From: Loripinus fragilis
Lineage: Eukaryota; Mollusca; Bivalvia; Lucinida; Lucinidae
Assembly (NCBI GenBank): GCA_964019695.1
Contig: OZ026518.1
Location: forward strand, 73,109,254 to 73,173,253
DNA length: 64,000 nt
Reading direction: 5' to 3'
Shown here: positions 22,155 through 31,904 of the stretch, piece after piece
How the letters are laid out: each line of letters begins with the position of its first letter
Numbering within the stretch: position 1 is the first letter of the stretch
Position numbers and translations under genes: made by a program
The notes under the pieces: generated by a model
Database searches by the model: none
Told to the model about the DNA's origin: nothing
Seen by the model: the letters and a program-made list of their open reading frames with translations, nothing else

Positions 22155-23545
22155 CCTGCAAAATATATACTTCTTTATTATATGAGCAAGACAATCCCAA
22201 ATATGCAAGATATCCAACAGCAGCAAATGTTTTCATATATTTTTACTTAAATAATGCCTACCAAATTCGTCTCCTTAAAACTGGGTGTAGCCTTTGGGTT
22301 GTTTAAATGTTCGTATAAGACATTATATTTAGAATATAAAAGCAAACTTTGGATTTATCTAAGCCAAATGAGTTTGTTAGTACAAAATAATCAAAACATT
22401 TTGGAAAATACACAGGTCAGATAAAAAAGAAAATGATATTGGTCACAATTTTCATGTTTCAAGGGTAATCTAATTAAAATAATACACATAATACCACAGG
22501 AAGCTGTAATTTTGCTCCAAAAGCTTTTATATGTAGCTAAAGTAGCCAATATGCAGACTACATGACTGATTTAAATAATAAGTCTTCTTTCTGTAGCTCA
22601 AACTTTTACTTTTCTTTTTTTTTCTAAATTTAATATGGTAACAGGCTGTCAGAGACTAACGCCCTGGTGAACACAGTGCAAACATCTATTAAAAGACGCA
22701 GCTTGAAATCTTCTTTTAGATAGGATAAGTTTGCGAAATTCCCGAGGGCGGGAGCAATAACATTCTCAGCCACCAGTCTTAAGGTGGCCTGACAAAGTTA
22801 AACATTTAAAAAACTATACCCTACAAAATGAAGGGTGGGTCTGTACTCCAACACCTTAAGATCTGCGAATATGATACAAACATGGAAATAAACATGCATC
22901 AATGCAGAATAAAACTCGTTGTGAAAGGGCTTGATTCATATTTGTATTGTCTTTATATAAATTAAGTGTCACGAATCAACGTATTGTTCGCTAAATACCA
23001 ACAGTAGGACAGATAAAATGCATATTTGATGATAATTACGGCATATATTTTTTTTTCTCACTCAGGCGATTCTAATGAACACAATAAGCTTTAACTTTTT
23101 TATGGAGAACTGACCAATAATGTGTTTAGGTTATCATAAATATACACACCTTTTCTGGTCTACTGATAAGCTGGGTATTAATAGTTAATCCACGGCATTT
23201 TGCATGCAAAATATAGTTATCGAGAAATAATTTATTGTCAAAGTCAGGTAAAGCCTTGATTTAACCATCATATGACTAAAATAATTGATATTATGTTAAA
23301 AAAGCGTTTGTGTTGGTTAAATATGACCATACCAACACAAACTATAGCTTTTATTAACGAGCAGTTTCTTATTATGATCGCCATATTTATGACGTCATAA
23401 CTAGCCTCAGACGCGGTTTTGAGATAGGGGACCACCTTTAAATTAAAGGTAGGACTCCATTGAAGGTTTTGATATAGGTCACCATAAATCGGCACACAAT
23501 TTGCACGGGACCCATTTTTGTCCCTAAGGGCCCTAACTATGATAT
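22155..23545 (-). repeat. Dispersed repeat D, copy 1 (inverted relative to 57043-58075)
   Basis: It matches 57043-58075 in opposite orientation over about 1 kb or more. Shared text includes 'CGGCACACAATTTGCACGGG', 'AAACATCTATTAAAAGACGC' with 'AGCTTG' and 'GATATCCAACAGCAGCAA'. Both copies keep a 66-95 codon open frame with the shared text 'PIYG.LYQNLQWS.TFNLKV'. That may reflect a former coding segment, but I recognise no domain. Confidence 0.8.
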
Positions 23546-23589
23546 AACTCCCCACTCTTTCAATTGTACGAATCCATTTCGATTTTAAG

Positions 23590-23685
23590 AGTTGTTGGTA
23601 AACCTGATCAGACGTCTGACCTGATTCTACACTGTTTTGCCTATGTCCCTTAAAACGGACGCCAAGCTTATCTGGGTTAAATATT
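23590..23685 (-). repeat. Partial H1 element
   Basis: It holds a compact hairpin 'CCTGATCAGACGTCTGACCT' and 'ACTGTTTTGCC', then 'CCTTAAAACGGACGCCAAGC'. This is the reverse complement of the 'GCTTAGCGTCC' flank seen at 2851 and 54230. The outer left portion is missing. It ends about 20-30 bp upstream of the LRR exon's polypyrimidine tract. Confidence 0.6.
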
Positions 23686-23695
23686 GATATAACAA

Positions 23696-23718
23696 TTGTT
23701 TTGCTTTTGCTTTTTCAG
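23696..23718 (+). promoter_or_regulatory. 3' splice site of the LRR coding exon
   Basis: A pyrimidine-rich run (TTGTTTTGCTTTTGCTTTTT) ends in CAG at 23716-23718 and is followed by GCACTT. This is a strong acceptor. The reading frame has no ATG before its conserved text, and its nominal first codon is a TTG lying inside this tract. The exon therefore almost certainly starts at 23719. Confidence 0.8.
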
Positions 23719-25065
23719 GCACTTCTTCCTTTCACATATTTGCTGGGGGTATCCTATGCTTTCTTCCTGAATGACGACCTGGCATCAAGTTGTCCAGCAC
23801 CATGTGACTGCACAAGGGGCCTTGTTCTATGTAAGGGGAGATATCTCGGGGAAGTACCAGCCTTCAACTTATCACGACCGATTACAGCAATATACCTCGA
23901 CTCAAATTATATCACTGAAGTACCCGCTTTTGCATTTGCATCTGTAGCGTCGAGTTCAAACATATCCGTTCTCCATTTAGATGATAACCCGATCAAAGCA
24001 ATTGATCAAGATGCTTTCGTCGGACTTCGGAATTCGCTTACGCTTCTTGGATTAACAAACACAAGTATAGACCATCTACCGATTGCATTAATGAATCTTA
24101 GTAAATTAACTCATCTCTACTTGAGCGACAATTCATTATCTTCCTTGAATGAAATGGTGATAGACAGATTATCCACATCATTAACTTACTTAGATATCAA
24201 GAACAATAGTTTCAGTCAATGGCCATCGTCTCTTAGACGTATGGATTTTCTTTCACATTTATATCTACAAAACAACACAATTCGATACATCCCTGTGGAT
24301 GCTTTTCATGGCTTTAAGAACAGCTTGAAAGTACTCTCCCTATCGAACACTAGTCTAACAGCAATCTCAGAAGCGTTTAGAACTCTGACCAACTTAGATA
24401 CTTTGATTCTAGACTCAAACCTAATAGGGGACTCAGGGTTTCCAGGTGGTATATTTGATTCAATGAAGCAGTCCCTGCGGTCCCTATCAATAAACAACGT
24501 TTCCATAACCCATATTCCCGATGCAGTAAAACAGCTGACAGAGCTCCGAAGTCTGGACATAAGTAACAACAATCTGCGGTATATTTCAGAAGACGACGTG
24601 ACCCAGTTTTCTAATTTACAAGAAATAACTCTTGACAGATGCGGATTAACTCGGATTCCATCGGCAATACTGATCTTACGGAATCTAACGAGATTAATTC
24701 TAGATAATAATTATATTACAACGTTGGAAAGAAATGACCTTGGCGGATTAAGCTCTCTGAAGACACTGTCATTGAAAAATGTAACCCTGTTGTATATTTC
24801 CCCTGAGGTTTTCCTCCAAACGCCTGGGATATCATCCATTGTATTTTCAAACAACAAGCTACGCGACATTCCAGCTTCTTTAAAATACATACACACTCAG
24901 AGAGTGCTCGTAAAATTGGATTCAAATTCAATTGAATGTTCATGTTACTTTGCTTGGTTGTTGAACCACAAGACAAAGTTTGACTTCATCGGACAGTGTG
25001 AAAATCATAACATGGCCATTCAGTCTTACTACAGCTCTGTTTTGCCTGTGTGCAGAAAACCGTAA
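23719..25065 (+). CDS. Secreted leucine-rich-repeat protein, terminal coding exon
   Basis: Frame numbering here starts at 23701; codons 1-6 are intron. Residues 7-22 ('ALLPFTYLLGVSYAFF') are hydrophobic and look like the rest of a signal peptide whose start lies in an upstream exon not found here. An N-terminal LRR cap follows with C31, C35, C37 and C44. Then come about 14 repeats of the LxxLxLxxNxL type, for example 'LTHLYLSDNSLSSLNEMVID' and 'LRSLDISNNNLRYISEDDV'. A C-terminal cap carries C413, C415, C433 and C451. There is no transmembrane segment, so the protein should be extracellular. The repeat wording resembles molluscan and crustacean secreted LRR proteins annotated as luciferase-type non-catalytic subunits; the function here is unknown, with binding or recognition most likely. 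The frame is fully intact, unlike its surroundings. Confidence 0.88.
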   Translation, partial: ALLPFTYLLGVSYAFFLNDDLASSCPAPCDCTRGLVLCKGRYLGEVPAFNLSRPITAIYLDSNYITEVPAFAFASVASSSNISVLHLDDNPIKAIDQDAFVGLRNSLTLLGLTNTSIDHLPIALMNLSKLTHLYLSDNSLSSLNEMVIDRLSTSLTYLDIKNNSFSQWPSSLRRMDFLSHLYLQNNTIRYIPVDAFHGFKNSLKVLSLSNTSLTAISEAFRTLTNLDTLILDSNLIGDSGFPGGIFDSMKQSLRSLSINNVSITHIPDAVKQLTELRSLDISNNNLRYISEDDVTQFSNLQEITLDRCGLTRIPSAILILRNLTRLILDNNYITTLERNDLGGLSSLKTLSLKNVTLLYISPEVFLQTPGISSIVFSNNKLRDIPASLKYIHTQRVLVKLDSNSIECSCYFAWLLNHKTKFDFIGQCENHNMAIQSYYSSVLPVCRKP

Positions 25066-25201
25066 AATACTATTCCGTAAATTAGTTTTTTTTGTTGTTG
25101 TTTTATATGCAGATACGGGTATTTTAACGCATTCTATTCAATAACCGTTAGTCGCTATATGTATATACATATAATATGCTTTGAGCTTCTATACAATTGT
25201 A
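25066..25201 (+). other. Probable 3' UTR start of the LRR gene
   Basis: No AATAAA is present between the stop codon and the MITE at 25202. The first clear AATAAA downstream is in 'ACAAATAAAATAAAG' near 26226, beyond the MITE and a repeat R1 copy. The transcript may therefore run through repeats, or may use a non-canonical signal. Confidence 0.35.
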
Positions 25202-25407
25202 CAGTAAAACCTGTGTAAAACGGCCACTCTCAAAAAGACCGAAAATTGGTTTTCACGATCAATTATCGCTAAATGCACGTAAAAAGTATTGCAGAATGCT
25301 CCTCTTGGAGCATTCTGCAATATTTTCGACCTTCTTTAAGCTACCATTTTTCATTAAGATCTTTGTTATGTCTATTTTTGAGTGGCAGTTTTACACAGGT
25401 TTTACTG
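25202..25407. mobile_element. 206 bp MITE with CAGTAAAACC ends and TA duplication
   Basis: The ends are CAGTAAAACCTGTGTAAAAC (left) and its complement GTTTTACACAGGTTTTACTG (right). TA flanks directly at 25200-25201 and 25408-25409. The interior has a hairpin AGAATGCTCC/GGAGCATTCT. CAGT-type ends with TA target duplications are characteristic of the pogo/Tigger branch of Tc1-mariner, so this is probably a non-autonomous derivative. Relatives are at 32403-32609, 17678-17745 and 33100-33165. Confidence 0.85.
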
Positions 25408-25489
25408 TACAAGGCAACTCAGATATAATTGACAACTAGGTAGACTTCTTTGAATGCATGTGATTGTTCTATTGTGCTATTACAATCAC

Positions 25490-26000
25490 AGAAATACAAC
25501 CACGTAACTAGCAATTTAGCAATATACTCCCATGAAACGTCTCAAGATAAGCTGCCAGAGGCATAAAATAGACAGTCTATTATTGTCATCCAGGTGAATG
25601 ACAAACTACACGAAAAGTTGTTCATTTCTACATGCTCATTTCTTTAAATAAATGAGTGATTGAGAATTTGTTTAAAAAAGCTTATGGTGAAAAGACATAT
25701 GTTGTAGGTACACATTGGAATTGCCTCATAGAGGCAATTCCAATATGTACCTACAACATATGTTACTGAAAATAAGAAGGAAAACTATTTGGAAATTTAC
25801 ATTGTCCAAGTATCCTGTCCATTGTCTTGACCTCTTTTAAACATCTCAAACTGCCAATCAGTATTAAAATACCTGTCGCTATATAGCAAATTGTTTATAT
25901 TTACATTACAGCCTAAATGTCCAAATTCGAGTTCATGAACTACCTCTTTGCTAAACTGTTAGTTGCGTGGTTGTAATGCTTTCATGCTGCATGTGTAAGT
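25490..26000 (+). repeat. Dispersed repeat R1, copy 2
   Basis: It aligns with 150-640 over its length, with the hairpin at 25695-25763 in the same place. It starts after 'ACCACGTAACTAGCAATTTAG'; the split third copy begins with 'AACCAGGCAACTAGCAATAT' at about 27507. The common border is therefore near 'AACTAGCAAT'. Confidence 0.7.
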
Positions 26001-26004
26001 TATT

Positions 26005-26093
26005 GTATGGTTTGTGCATATGTACGAGAATGTTATCTCACACTCTTTAGCGAGTGGATTATCTGCCATACATACATGTACGCACAACCATAC
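26005..26093. repeat. Inverted-repeat element with 'TTTAGCGAGTGGATTA'
   Basis: GTATGGTTTGTGCATATGTA and TACGCACAACCATAC form the arms around 'CTCTTTAGCGAGTGGATTAT'. It lies just past R1 copy 2, as the related hairpin at 1025 lies past R1 copy 1. The two repeats may therefore belong to one unit. Confidence 0.65.
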
Positions 26094-27275
26094 ATGGCTT
26101 TCTTATTGCACTAGCATGCATGTGCATTTTGTACATTGCACGATATTTGATACAAACATTTGGAATATCACTCAATAAGTATTATAAATGCGTTGCTTAG
26201 TACTCTTATTTATTTATGTATTGTACAAATAAAATAAAGTTAAAGCTAATCACAGAAATTGAATTGTGTGAAATATGAAAATTGTGAAATATTTTGTTAA
26301 TTTCCTGAGGCTGCATATCTTTAATCCTGTGAACTTGAAAAACTTGCTAGATTTGAAATCAATAAACAGAGCTTTGTTCGGGTTTCTCGCCCTTTGAAGG
26401 TTCTGTTCCGAAAGAAGTGCCCATTGCTCGTTGCAAATTCTACATATTTCATATCAACTTTTGGGGCTTACAACATAGCCTAATGAATAGTTATTATATA
26501 ACATACTGAGGGAAAAAAGTTTAGCAATATACTTTGAGGATTCACAGTTTATAAGAATAAGGACTTTTACATTCATAGTGTCAAAAATATATGTTGACAA
26601 ACGTTCACGAGGACGATGACATTAACAGGTTGCTATTTCACATAATGTAAAGTCTGATTTTATGCCCCCTTGCTAAAACAGCTTATCTGGCAATAGTGCT
26701 GACAGTTTTCGACTAAACGTTTCATTTTTCTGTTCAATGTTCAGATCCAAAAGTAAGACAGTGAAAAACGGTTTAAACTGAATGTTGTGTTCACCCTTTT
26801 CGTACATTTTTTAGTTGAAAATCGTATTTTTCCAAATTACCTCCCTTTCAATTGAATAACGCTTGAAATTAAAATGCTCAGCAGATCAAATCCTCACTAT
26901 GACGTCGGTTTTTGTTTCTTTTGACTACTTGAGGGTAGCCATTAGGTCATTTTCAAACAATTAACATGTTTGCCACTTAAAAAGATCTAATGCTTCAAAG
27001 ATCACCTATGGGAAACCCCATTATAAATAATTGCTAAACTTTTTTTCCCTCAGTAAATATTAGCCATGGCTTTCGGTTTATGTACACTTATGAACACTTA
27101 AACGGCAGGACCTTGGATGATAAAATCCGAAGAATTTTCTTGACAGCATCTTAACCATATTAATCCTTGGCCTAGATATGCGCAATCCCTTAACCTATTT
27201 AAGTCTAGAGTACTTTTCCATTCCGATATGGCTAAACAAAACGAATGAAAGGCTCCTTTCTTCATACATGGGTCT
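26094..27275. other. Unassigned spacer
   Basis: No gene is recognised. AATAAA-like signals occur near 26226, and 'TAATGAAC.GTAATGAAC'-type arrays are absent. It may include the rest of the R1 unit and the last exon of the LRR transcript. Confidence 0.3.
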
Positions 27276-27385
27276 CATGCGCGGATCCAGAAAGATTTGT
27301 CAGAGGGGGTCCAACATTGACTTTTTATTTTAGTTGATGAGGGGAGGGAGGATCCAAATACAAATTTACCACTATAAACGGGCCA

Positions 27386-27452
27386 TCATCGAGCCTCCAT
27401 CGAAACGCCATTTCAATGGCGTTTCGCTGGGGGCCGACGATGGCCCATCATT
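27386..27452. repeat. Hairpin with GAAACGCCATT stem
   Basis: GGGCCATCATCGAGCCTCCA faces GGGGCCGACGATGGCCCA, with CGAAACGCCATTTCAATGGC at the apex. The same hairpin, slightly diverged, is at 33361-33427. Both lie in otherwise unrelated surroundings, so this is a mobile or dispersed hairpin. Confidence 0.85.
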
Positions 27453-27504
27453 GAATGCTAGCTTGGTACCTTTGTGGTTTTTCAGGGGATCTGGACCAGA
27501 AACT

Positions 27505-27601
27505 ACAACCAGGCAACTAGCAATATACTCCCATGAAATATCACAAGATATTGGAAGCATAAAATAGAGTCTATTATTAGCATCCAGGTGCATGTCAAAC
27601 T
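27505..27601 (+). repeat. R1 copy 3, first part
   Basis: 'GGCAACTAGCAATATACTCC' through 'CATGTCAAACTA' matches R1 copy 2 up to 'GACAAACTACACG'. The match resumes at about 29288 with 'ACACGAAAAGTTG'. The repeat was therefore split by insertion of the tandem element. Confidence 0.75.
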
Positions 27602-29287
27602 AGAGGACCTGAAGGTCCTGAGGCGCTCACCTGATCTCCTTAATAATTGTAAAACAGGTCAAGGTCAACTACAGCTTATAATGAAACATATTTTGTTTTA
27701 CCATATATGGGTGTTGCAGCCATTTTGGTCCAGTAACCTAAACAATCTAACTGCCCAGTGATTTCTGAGAAAAGAATTTAAGCTATTTAGATATGTAGTG
27801 GTCCAAATGAGTGGCCTTGGATTAAAGGTCACAGGTCAGCTTGACATTTGGTACTTATATAAAACCATTGTCACATTAGGTTAAATATTTCTCACGGGTA
27901 TTATGATTTCGGCTAAAACAGTTATAGAAAAAATGAACATTTTAAGATTTTCCTATTATAAATACATTAGGAATCAAATTTGACCTTGCTATAAAGTAGG
28001 TCAAGGTCAACCTAGATTCATCATTTGTGCAAACCTGGTAGGGACCACATCCTCAATGCTACATAGTAAGTCCCAAGGCCATTGGCGTTTTGGTTCCAGA
28101 GAAGACACTATTTAAATAGTTTTTACCATATATGGGCTTGGTGGCCATTTCAGTCATGTGACCATAACAATTTGTACAAATTTTGGCTAACCAATCATAA
28201 GGAGTAGTCATATGAAATATGCTTTCTGTTGGCCTAGTCCTTTCTGAGAAAACTATGTTTAAATATGATGATGGGACTCCAATATGAGCAACCTTTGCTG
28301 AAAGGTTAAAGGTCAACCTTGACCTTTGAAACTTATTTATAGCCATTGTCTCATTAGTTTTAACATATCAAGTAAGAATAATGACTTTGGCTTCATCAGT
28401 ATTCAAAAAATCAACTTTTCAAAAAAATTCCCATTTAAATGCATTAGGAAGCAAATTTGACCTTGACGTTAAGTAGGTCAAGGTAAACCCAGGATCATTA
28501 TTTAAACAAACTTGGTAGGCCCAACACCCCGAATGCTACATACCAAGTGCCAAGGTCATCGGCCTCCTGGTTCTGGAGTAGATTTTTAAAGGGTTTTACC
28601 ATATATGGGCGTGGCGGCCATCTTGGTCATGTGACCTAAATGTTTTGAATACATTTTTGCTACCTTATCATAAGGAGTCTTCACATGAAATTTGAGTTCA
28701 ATTGGGCCAATGGTTTGTGAGAAAACTAAGATTTAAACCACAATATGAGTGACCTTGGCTGAAAGGGTAAAGGTCAACCTTGACCTTTGAAACTTATTTA
28801 TAGCCATTGTCTCATTTGTTTTAACATATCAAGTAAGAATAATGACTTTGGCTTCAACAGTATTAAAAAAATCAACTTTTCAAAAAAATTCCCATTTAAA
28901 TGCATTAGGAAGCAAATTTGACCTTGACGTTAAGTAGATCAAGGTCAACCTAGGATCATTATTTGAACAAACTTGGTAGGCCTAACACCCCCAATTCTAC
29001 ATACCAAGTCTCAAGGTCATCGGCCCTCTGGTTCTGGAGAAGAAGATTTTTAAAGGATTTTTACCATATATGGGCATGGCGGCCATCTTGGTCATGTGAC
29101 CAAGACCATTTGAACAAACTTTCGTTCCCGCGTCCTAAGGAGTCTCCATATGAAATTTGAGTTTAATTGGCCCAGTGGTTTCAGAGAAGATGTTTGAAAA
29201 TGTTGACGGACGGACGGACGGTGGACGGACGACGGAGTAACTGGTATACTATTAGCTCACCCGTGAGCCTTTGGCTCAGGTGAGCTA
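27602..29287. mobile_element. Tandem-core element with 'GCTCACCTGA' ends, copy A
   Basis: It begins with GAGGACCTGAAGGTCCTGAG and 'GCGCTCACCTGATCTCC'. It ends with GACGGACGGACGG, 'CTATTAGCTCACCCGTGAGC' and 'TTTGGCTCAGGTGAGCTAAA'. The core is about three units of 455-460 bp, each with 'TTTGACCTTGACGTTAAGTA', 'GGTCAAGGTCAACC', 'TTTTACCATATATGGGC' and 'GGCGGCCATCTTGGTCATGT'. Copy B is at 44287 onward. There is no coding text. This type of repeat is familiar in bivalve genomes; its mechanism is unclear. Confidence 0.75.
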
Positions 29288-29430
29288 AAAACACGAAAAG
29301 TTGTTCATTTCTACATGCTAATTTCTTTGAATAAATGGAAGTGGTTGAGTATTTGTTTTGAAAAGCTTATGATGAAAAACGCATTTATTGAAAAGACATA
29401 TGGCTGTAGGTACACGTAGAGGTGATTCCG
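29288..29430 (+). repeat. R1 copy 3, second part
   Basis: 'ACACGAAAAGTTGTTCATTT' to 'GACATATGGCTGTAGGTACA' matches R1 up to the left arm of its hairpin. The repeat is interrupted again here. Confidence 0.7.
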
Positions 29431-29950
29431 ATGCATCTTGTCCAACCAAGGGTTGCGATTGTCAAATCTAACCCTTGGCCTCACAGCATAGATTTTCTCC
29501 GATTGAATACGTCATAAGCCGAAAATAGTAACAAGTGACATGATCGATCACAAAGCGGACGCAAAAATCGATAAACACTCCAGATAAGACGGCGTAATTA
29601 ATTTACATTCAGTTTTTTAACAACTTAAATATACGTTTAAGGTGCTCAAAAGAACTGACTGTCACATGAAGATGGTTATTTTGAGCATTTTGAACTGAAG
29701 GGTAGCAGAAAAATAAATAATTTTACGACCAAAATCTTGGCTTATCTGGACTTATGGAGACTTAGCAGGCGGTGTATATTAGATGCCGATAAACTGCTAC
29801 ATTTAATCTGATTGGCAGGAAGGGATTATCGAAAAAATCCTTCCTGGCGTTTTCATTGGTCGATTAGTCTTCGCTAATAATAAATTTTGAGGGTCGTGAG
29901 GCGAAGGGTTTGTCGAAAGGTAGATACGACGAAACCTTCGCTGGTGAAGA
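29431..29950. mobile_element. Unclassified ~0.5 kb insertion in the R1 hairpin
   Basis: The block lies between the left arm of the R1 hairpin (ending near 29430) and its right arm (from about 29958). 'GATTCCGATG' occurs at both borders (about 29426 and 29951), a candidate 10 bp target duplication. The ends show 'CCAACCAAGGGTTGCGATTG' and, near the right, 'CGACGAAACCTTCGCTGGTG'. No coding text was found. Confidence 0.5.
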
Positions 29951-30180
29951 TGATTCCGATGTGTACCTACACCATATGTTACTGGAAATAAGAAAGACAA
30001 CTATTTGGAAATTTACATATTCGAAGTATCATGTCCATTGTCTTTACCTTTTTTTAAACATCCCAAACTGCCAATGTCCTGTCACTCTTCTGCAAATTGT
30101 TTATATTCGCGTGGCAGCTATATCTCCAAATCCGAGTTCATGAACTATATACCTCTTTGCTAACCTGCTAATTGCGTGGA
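29951..30180 (+). repeat. R1 copy 3, third part
   Basis: 'GTGTACCTACACCATATGTT' and 'ATCATGTCCATTGTCTTTAC' continue the R1 consensus after the insertion, as far as 'TAATTGCGTGGATGTAA'. Confidence 0.7.
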
Positions 30181-30254
30181 TGTAAGAAAACCCTATATTT
30201 TTGTGATTTTTCAGGGGGTCCGATACCCCTGCCCACCCCCTGGATCCGCGCATG

Positions 30255-30846
30255 GGTTAGAATATACACTACCACTATAAAGACGCCTGAGCAGACACAT
30301 TCAAAGAAACATAAAATGAATGGGAACGTTACGATCGCAATCGATACTCATTGCAGAAATGGAAATCTTGCTGCTCCATTCATATAAAAACATCAATCGA
30401 AGACCTTAGTCTATCATTCAATAAAAAACATCATAGAAATACGGCAATAAAAGCAACAATCGTGAGAAGCATGCACTGAAAATTCTATTAAAATTCTATT
30501 ATATTGGAAAACGTGTTGTTCCATTCGATATTACCATCAATCTAAAACGAAATAGCAATAAAACAGTATAGATAATGGCATTTCATGGTGCTATACGGTG
30601 GTCTGAGCTGGGTTATAACGAACGAAACCACAAGAAAACCTGCTTTTCAATAATCAAAGGACATTCTTTCGATTTTGAAATCCTGTTGCTTCATTCATAT
30701 GAAACCATCGATCGAAAGTCGCAGAGTGAGAAAGCCATAATGAAGTTATTGGACCGTCTGGAAAGTGGAAGAGTAAATTGCTTAGCTAAATGATGCTATA
30801 TTTTGTACACGCTTTTCATTTTGGATACCGGTAAACATGTTTTTTT
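30255..30846 (+). other. Spacer with weak ~110 bp direct repeats
   Basis: 'GTTCCATTCGATATTACCATC', 'CTCCATTCATATAAAAACATC' and 'CTTCATTCATATGAAACCATC' each precede an 'AATCGAAG'-like string. This suggests three diverged units. The 72-residue frame at 30575-30793 has no recognisable domain and is probably an accident of this repeat. Confidence 0.35.
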
Positions 30847-30914
30847 GCAAATAGTGAAGACCCAGATGAAATGACGCATAATGCGTTATTTCATCTGGGT
30901 CTGCACAGTTTGCA
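30847..30914. repeat. Hairpin family H1 copy
   Basis: GCAAATAGTGAAGACCCAGA and TCTGGGTCTGCACAGTTTGC flank TGAAATGACGCATAATGCGT plus TATTTCA. The arms are nearly perfect. Confidence 0.85.
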
Positions 30915-31034
30915 ACGAAGTAAACAATCTCCAGGGTCAGAAATGCATCATAGTTTTAGATATCTATCTGTGACATTTTAAAATACAAAATGAGCAATTC
31001 TAAATGTATTCTATCAATATGCATAGATGACGTT

Positions 31035-31262
31035 TTAACCCTTAAAGCGCCAAGAAAAAACTGCATCTGAAAATGTCGTCTGCTGTAGTCGTCTGCTGCA
31101 AATAATTGCCTAACATTACTGACGAATTAAATATATAAGCTAACAGCGTAGACCCAGAACAGACTGATCTGGGTCCACACTTTTGCCATAGAGGCTTCTT
31201 AAACATTTCAGAAGACGAGAAAGCAGACGACTTTTTCTTGCGATTGGCGCATTAAGGGTTAA
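31035..31262. mobile_element. MITE carrying an H1 core between TTAACCCTT ends
   Basis: TTTTAACCCTTAAAGCGCCA at the left and (opposite strand) GTTAACCCTTAATGCGCCAA at the right are terminal inverted repeats. GTCGTCTGCTG / GCAGACGAC follow inside, and an H1-type core lies at 31139-31187. The copy around 38455-38600 shows the same GTCGTCTGCTG/GCAGACGAC pair around an H1 core. The H1 hairpin is therefore the centre of a larger MITE. Confidence 0.75.
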
Positions 31263-31700
31263 CTTCTCTTCAGTCTGGTTTTGTTCCTGGTGGTTCTACA
31301 GTCAACCAACTTGTAGATATCTGTTATACTTTTTGCAAAGCTCTAGATGAAAAAATAGAAGTCCATGCTGTCTTTTGCGATATAAGTAAAGCCTTTGATT
31401 GAGTTTGTCATAAAGATCTTACATATAAACTCCAAACATTAGGAATAACAGAATATCTCCTAATGTGGTTTACAGACTACTTGAAAGATAGAAAACAGAG
31501 AATAAATTTGCCAGGTGGTTCTTCATGCTGGACTTCTATAAAGGCAGTGTAGCTCAAGGCTCTATACTTCTATACTAGGCCCTCTTCTTTTCCTTAAATA
31601 TATCAATGATATTGTACAACACAAGAACTCTTCAATAAGACTCTTTGCTGACGACACAAGTCTTTACTTTGTCGTAGAAAACCTAATTAGCAAACGTTCA
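31262..31700 (+). pseudogene. LINE reverse-transcriptase relic (FADD type)
   Basis: Conceptual reading gives 'QSGFVPGGSTVNQLVDICY', 'VHAVFCDISKAFD', a TGA stop, 'VCHKDLTYKLQTLGITEYLL' and 'WFTDYLKDRKQRINLPGGSS'. After a shift it gives '[15 protein letters not shown]'. These are RT motifs 2a, A, B and C of a jockey/CR1-like LINE. It is a different family from the 6-14 kb LINE, whose box is YADD. One internal stop, a frameshift in the SVAQGS region and loss of both ends make it a fossil. Confidence 0.8.
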
Positions 31701-31789
31701 ATGGGGGTCGTGCATATTACTGTCAGTTGGTTATAACTAGTCTATGTAGCTATGTATGCTGGTCTTATAGTCGTATCTATTTGCCAAAA

Positions 31790-31865
31790 AGCAAGTGAGC
31801 ATGACCATGAAAGACCACAATTATAGTTCACAGGCCAACCTATGGCACAACGAGGAAGAGACATT
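31790..31865 (-). mobile_element. Fragment of the PLE-like element end
   Basis: 'AAGCAAGTGAGCATGACCAT' and 'GGCCAACCTATGGCACAACG' with 'AGGAAGAGAC' match 20812-20885. Confidence 0.5.
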
Positions 31866-31904
31866 TAAACGTTACATAAAACAATATTATTGAGCAAGAC
31901 AAGA

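Larger units (their letters stand above)
27276..30254. mobile_element. Composite element with CATGCGCGGATCCAG ends
   Basis: The left end CATGCGCGGATCCAGAAAGA and the right end CTGGATCCGCGCATG are inverted repeats enclosing 2.98 kb. Short members of the same family are at 59960-60239 (280 bp) and 54417-54716 (300 bp), with a one-ended piece near 51560. The large size here comes from later insertions: the hairpin at 27386, an R1 copy and the tandem element at 27602-29287. If both ends belong to one element it shows four layers of nesting. Alternatively, two facing copies could have been captured. Confidence 0.6.

Noticed and set aside
27328..29300. Runs of short open frames across the tandem-core elements
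   Set aside because: They are not conserved between units or copies, and stop codons fall at different points; the similarity is at DNA level only.
30575..30793. 72-residue frame as a small gene
   Set aside because: No recognisable domain and it overlaps weak direct repeats.
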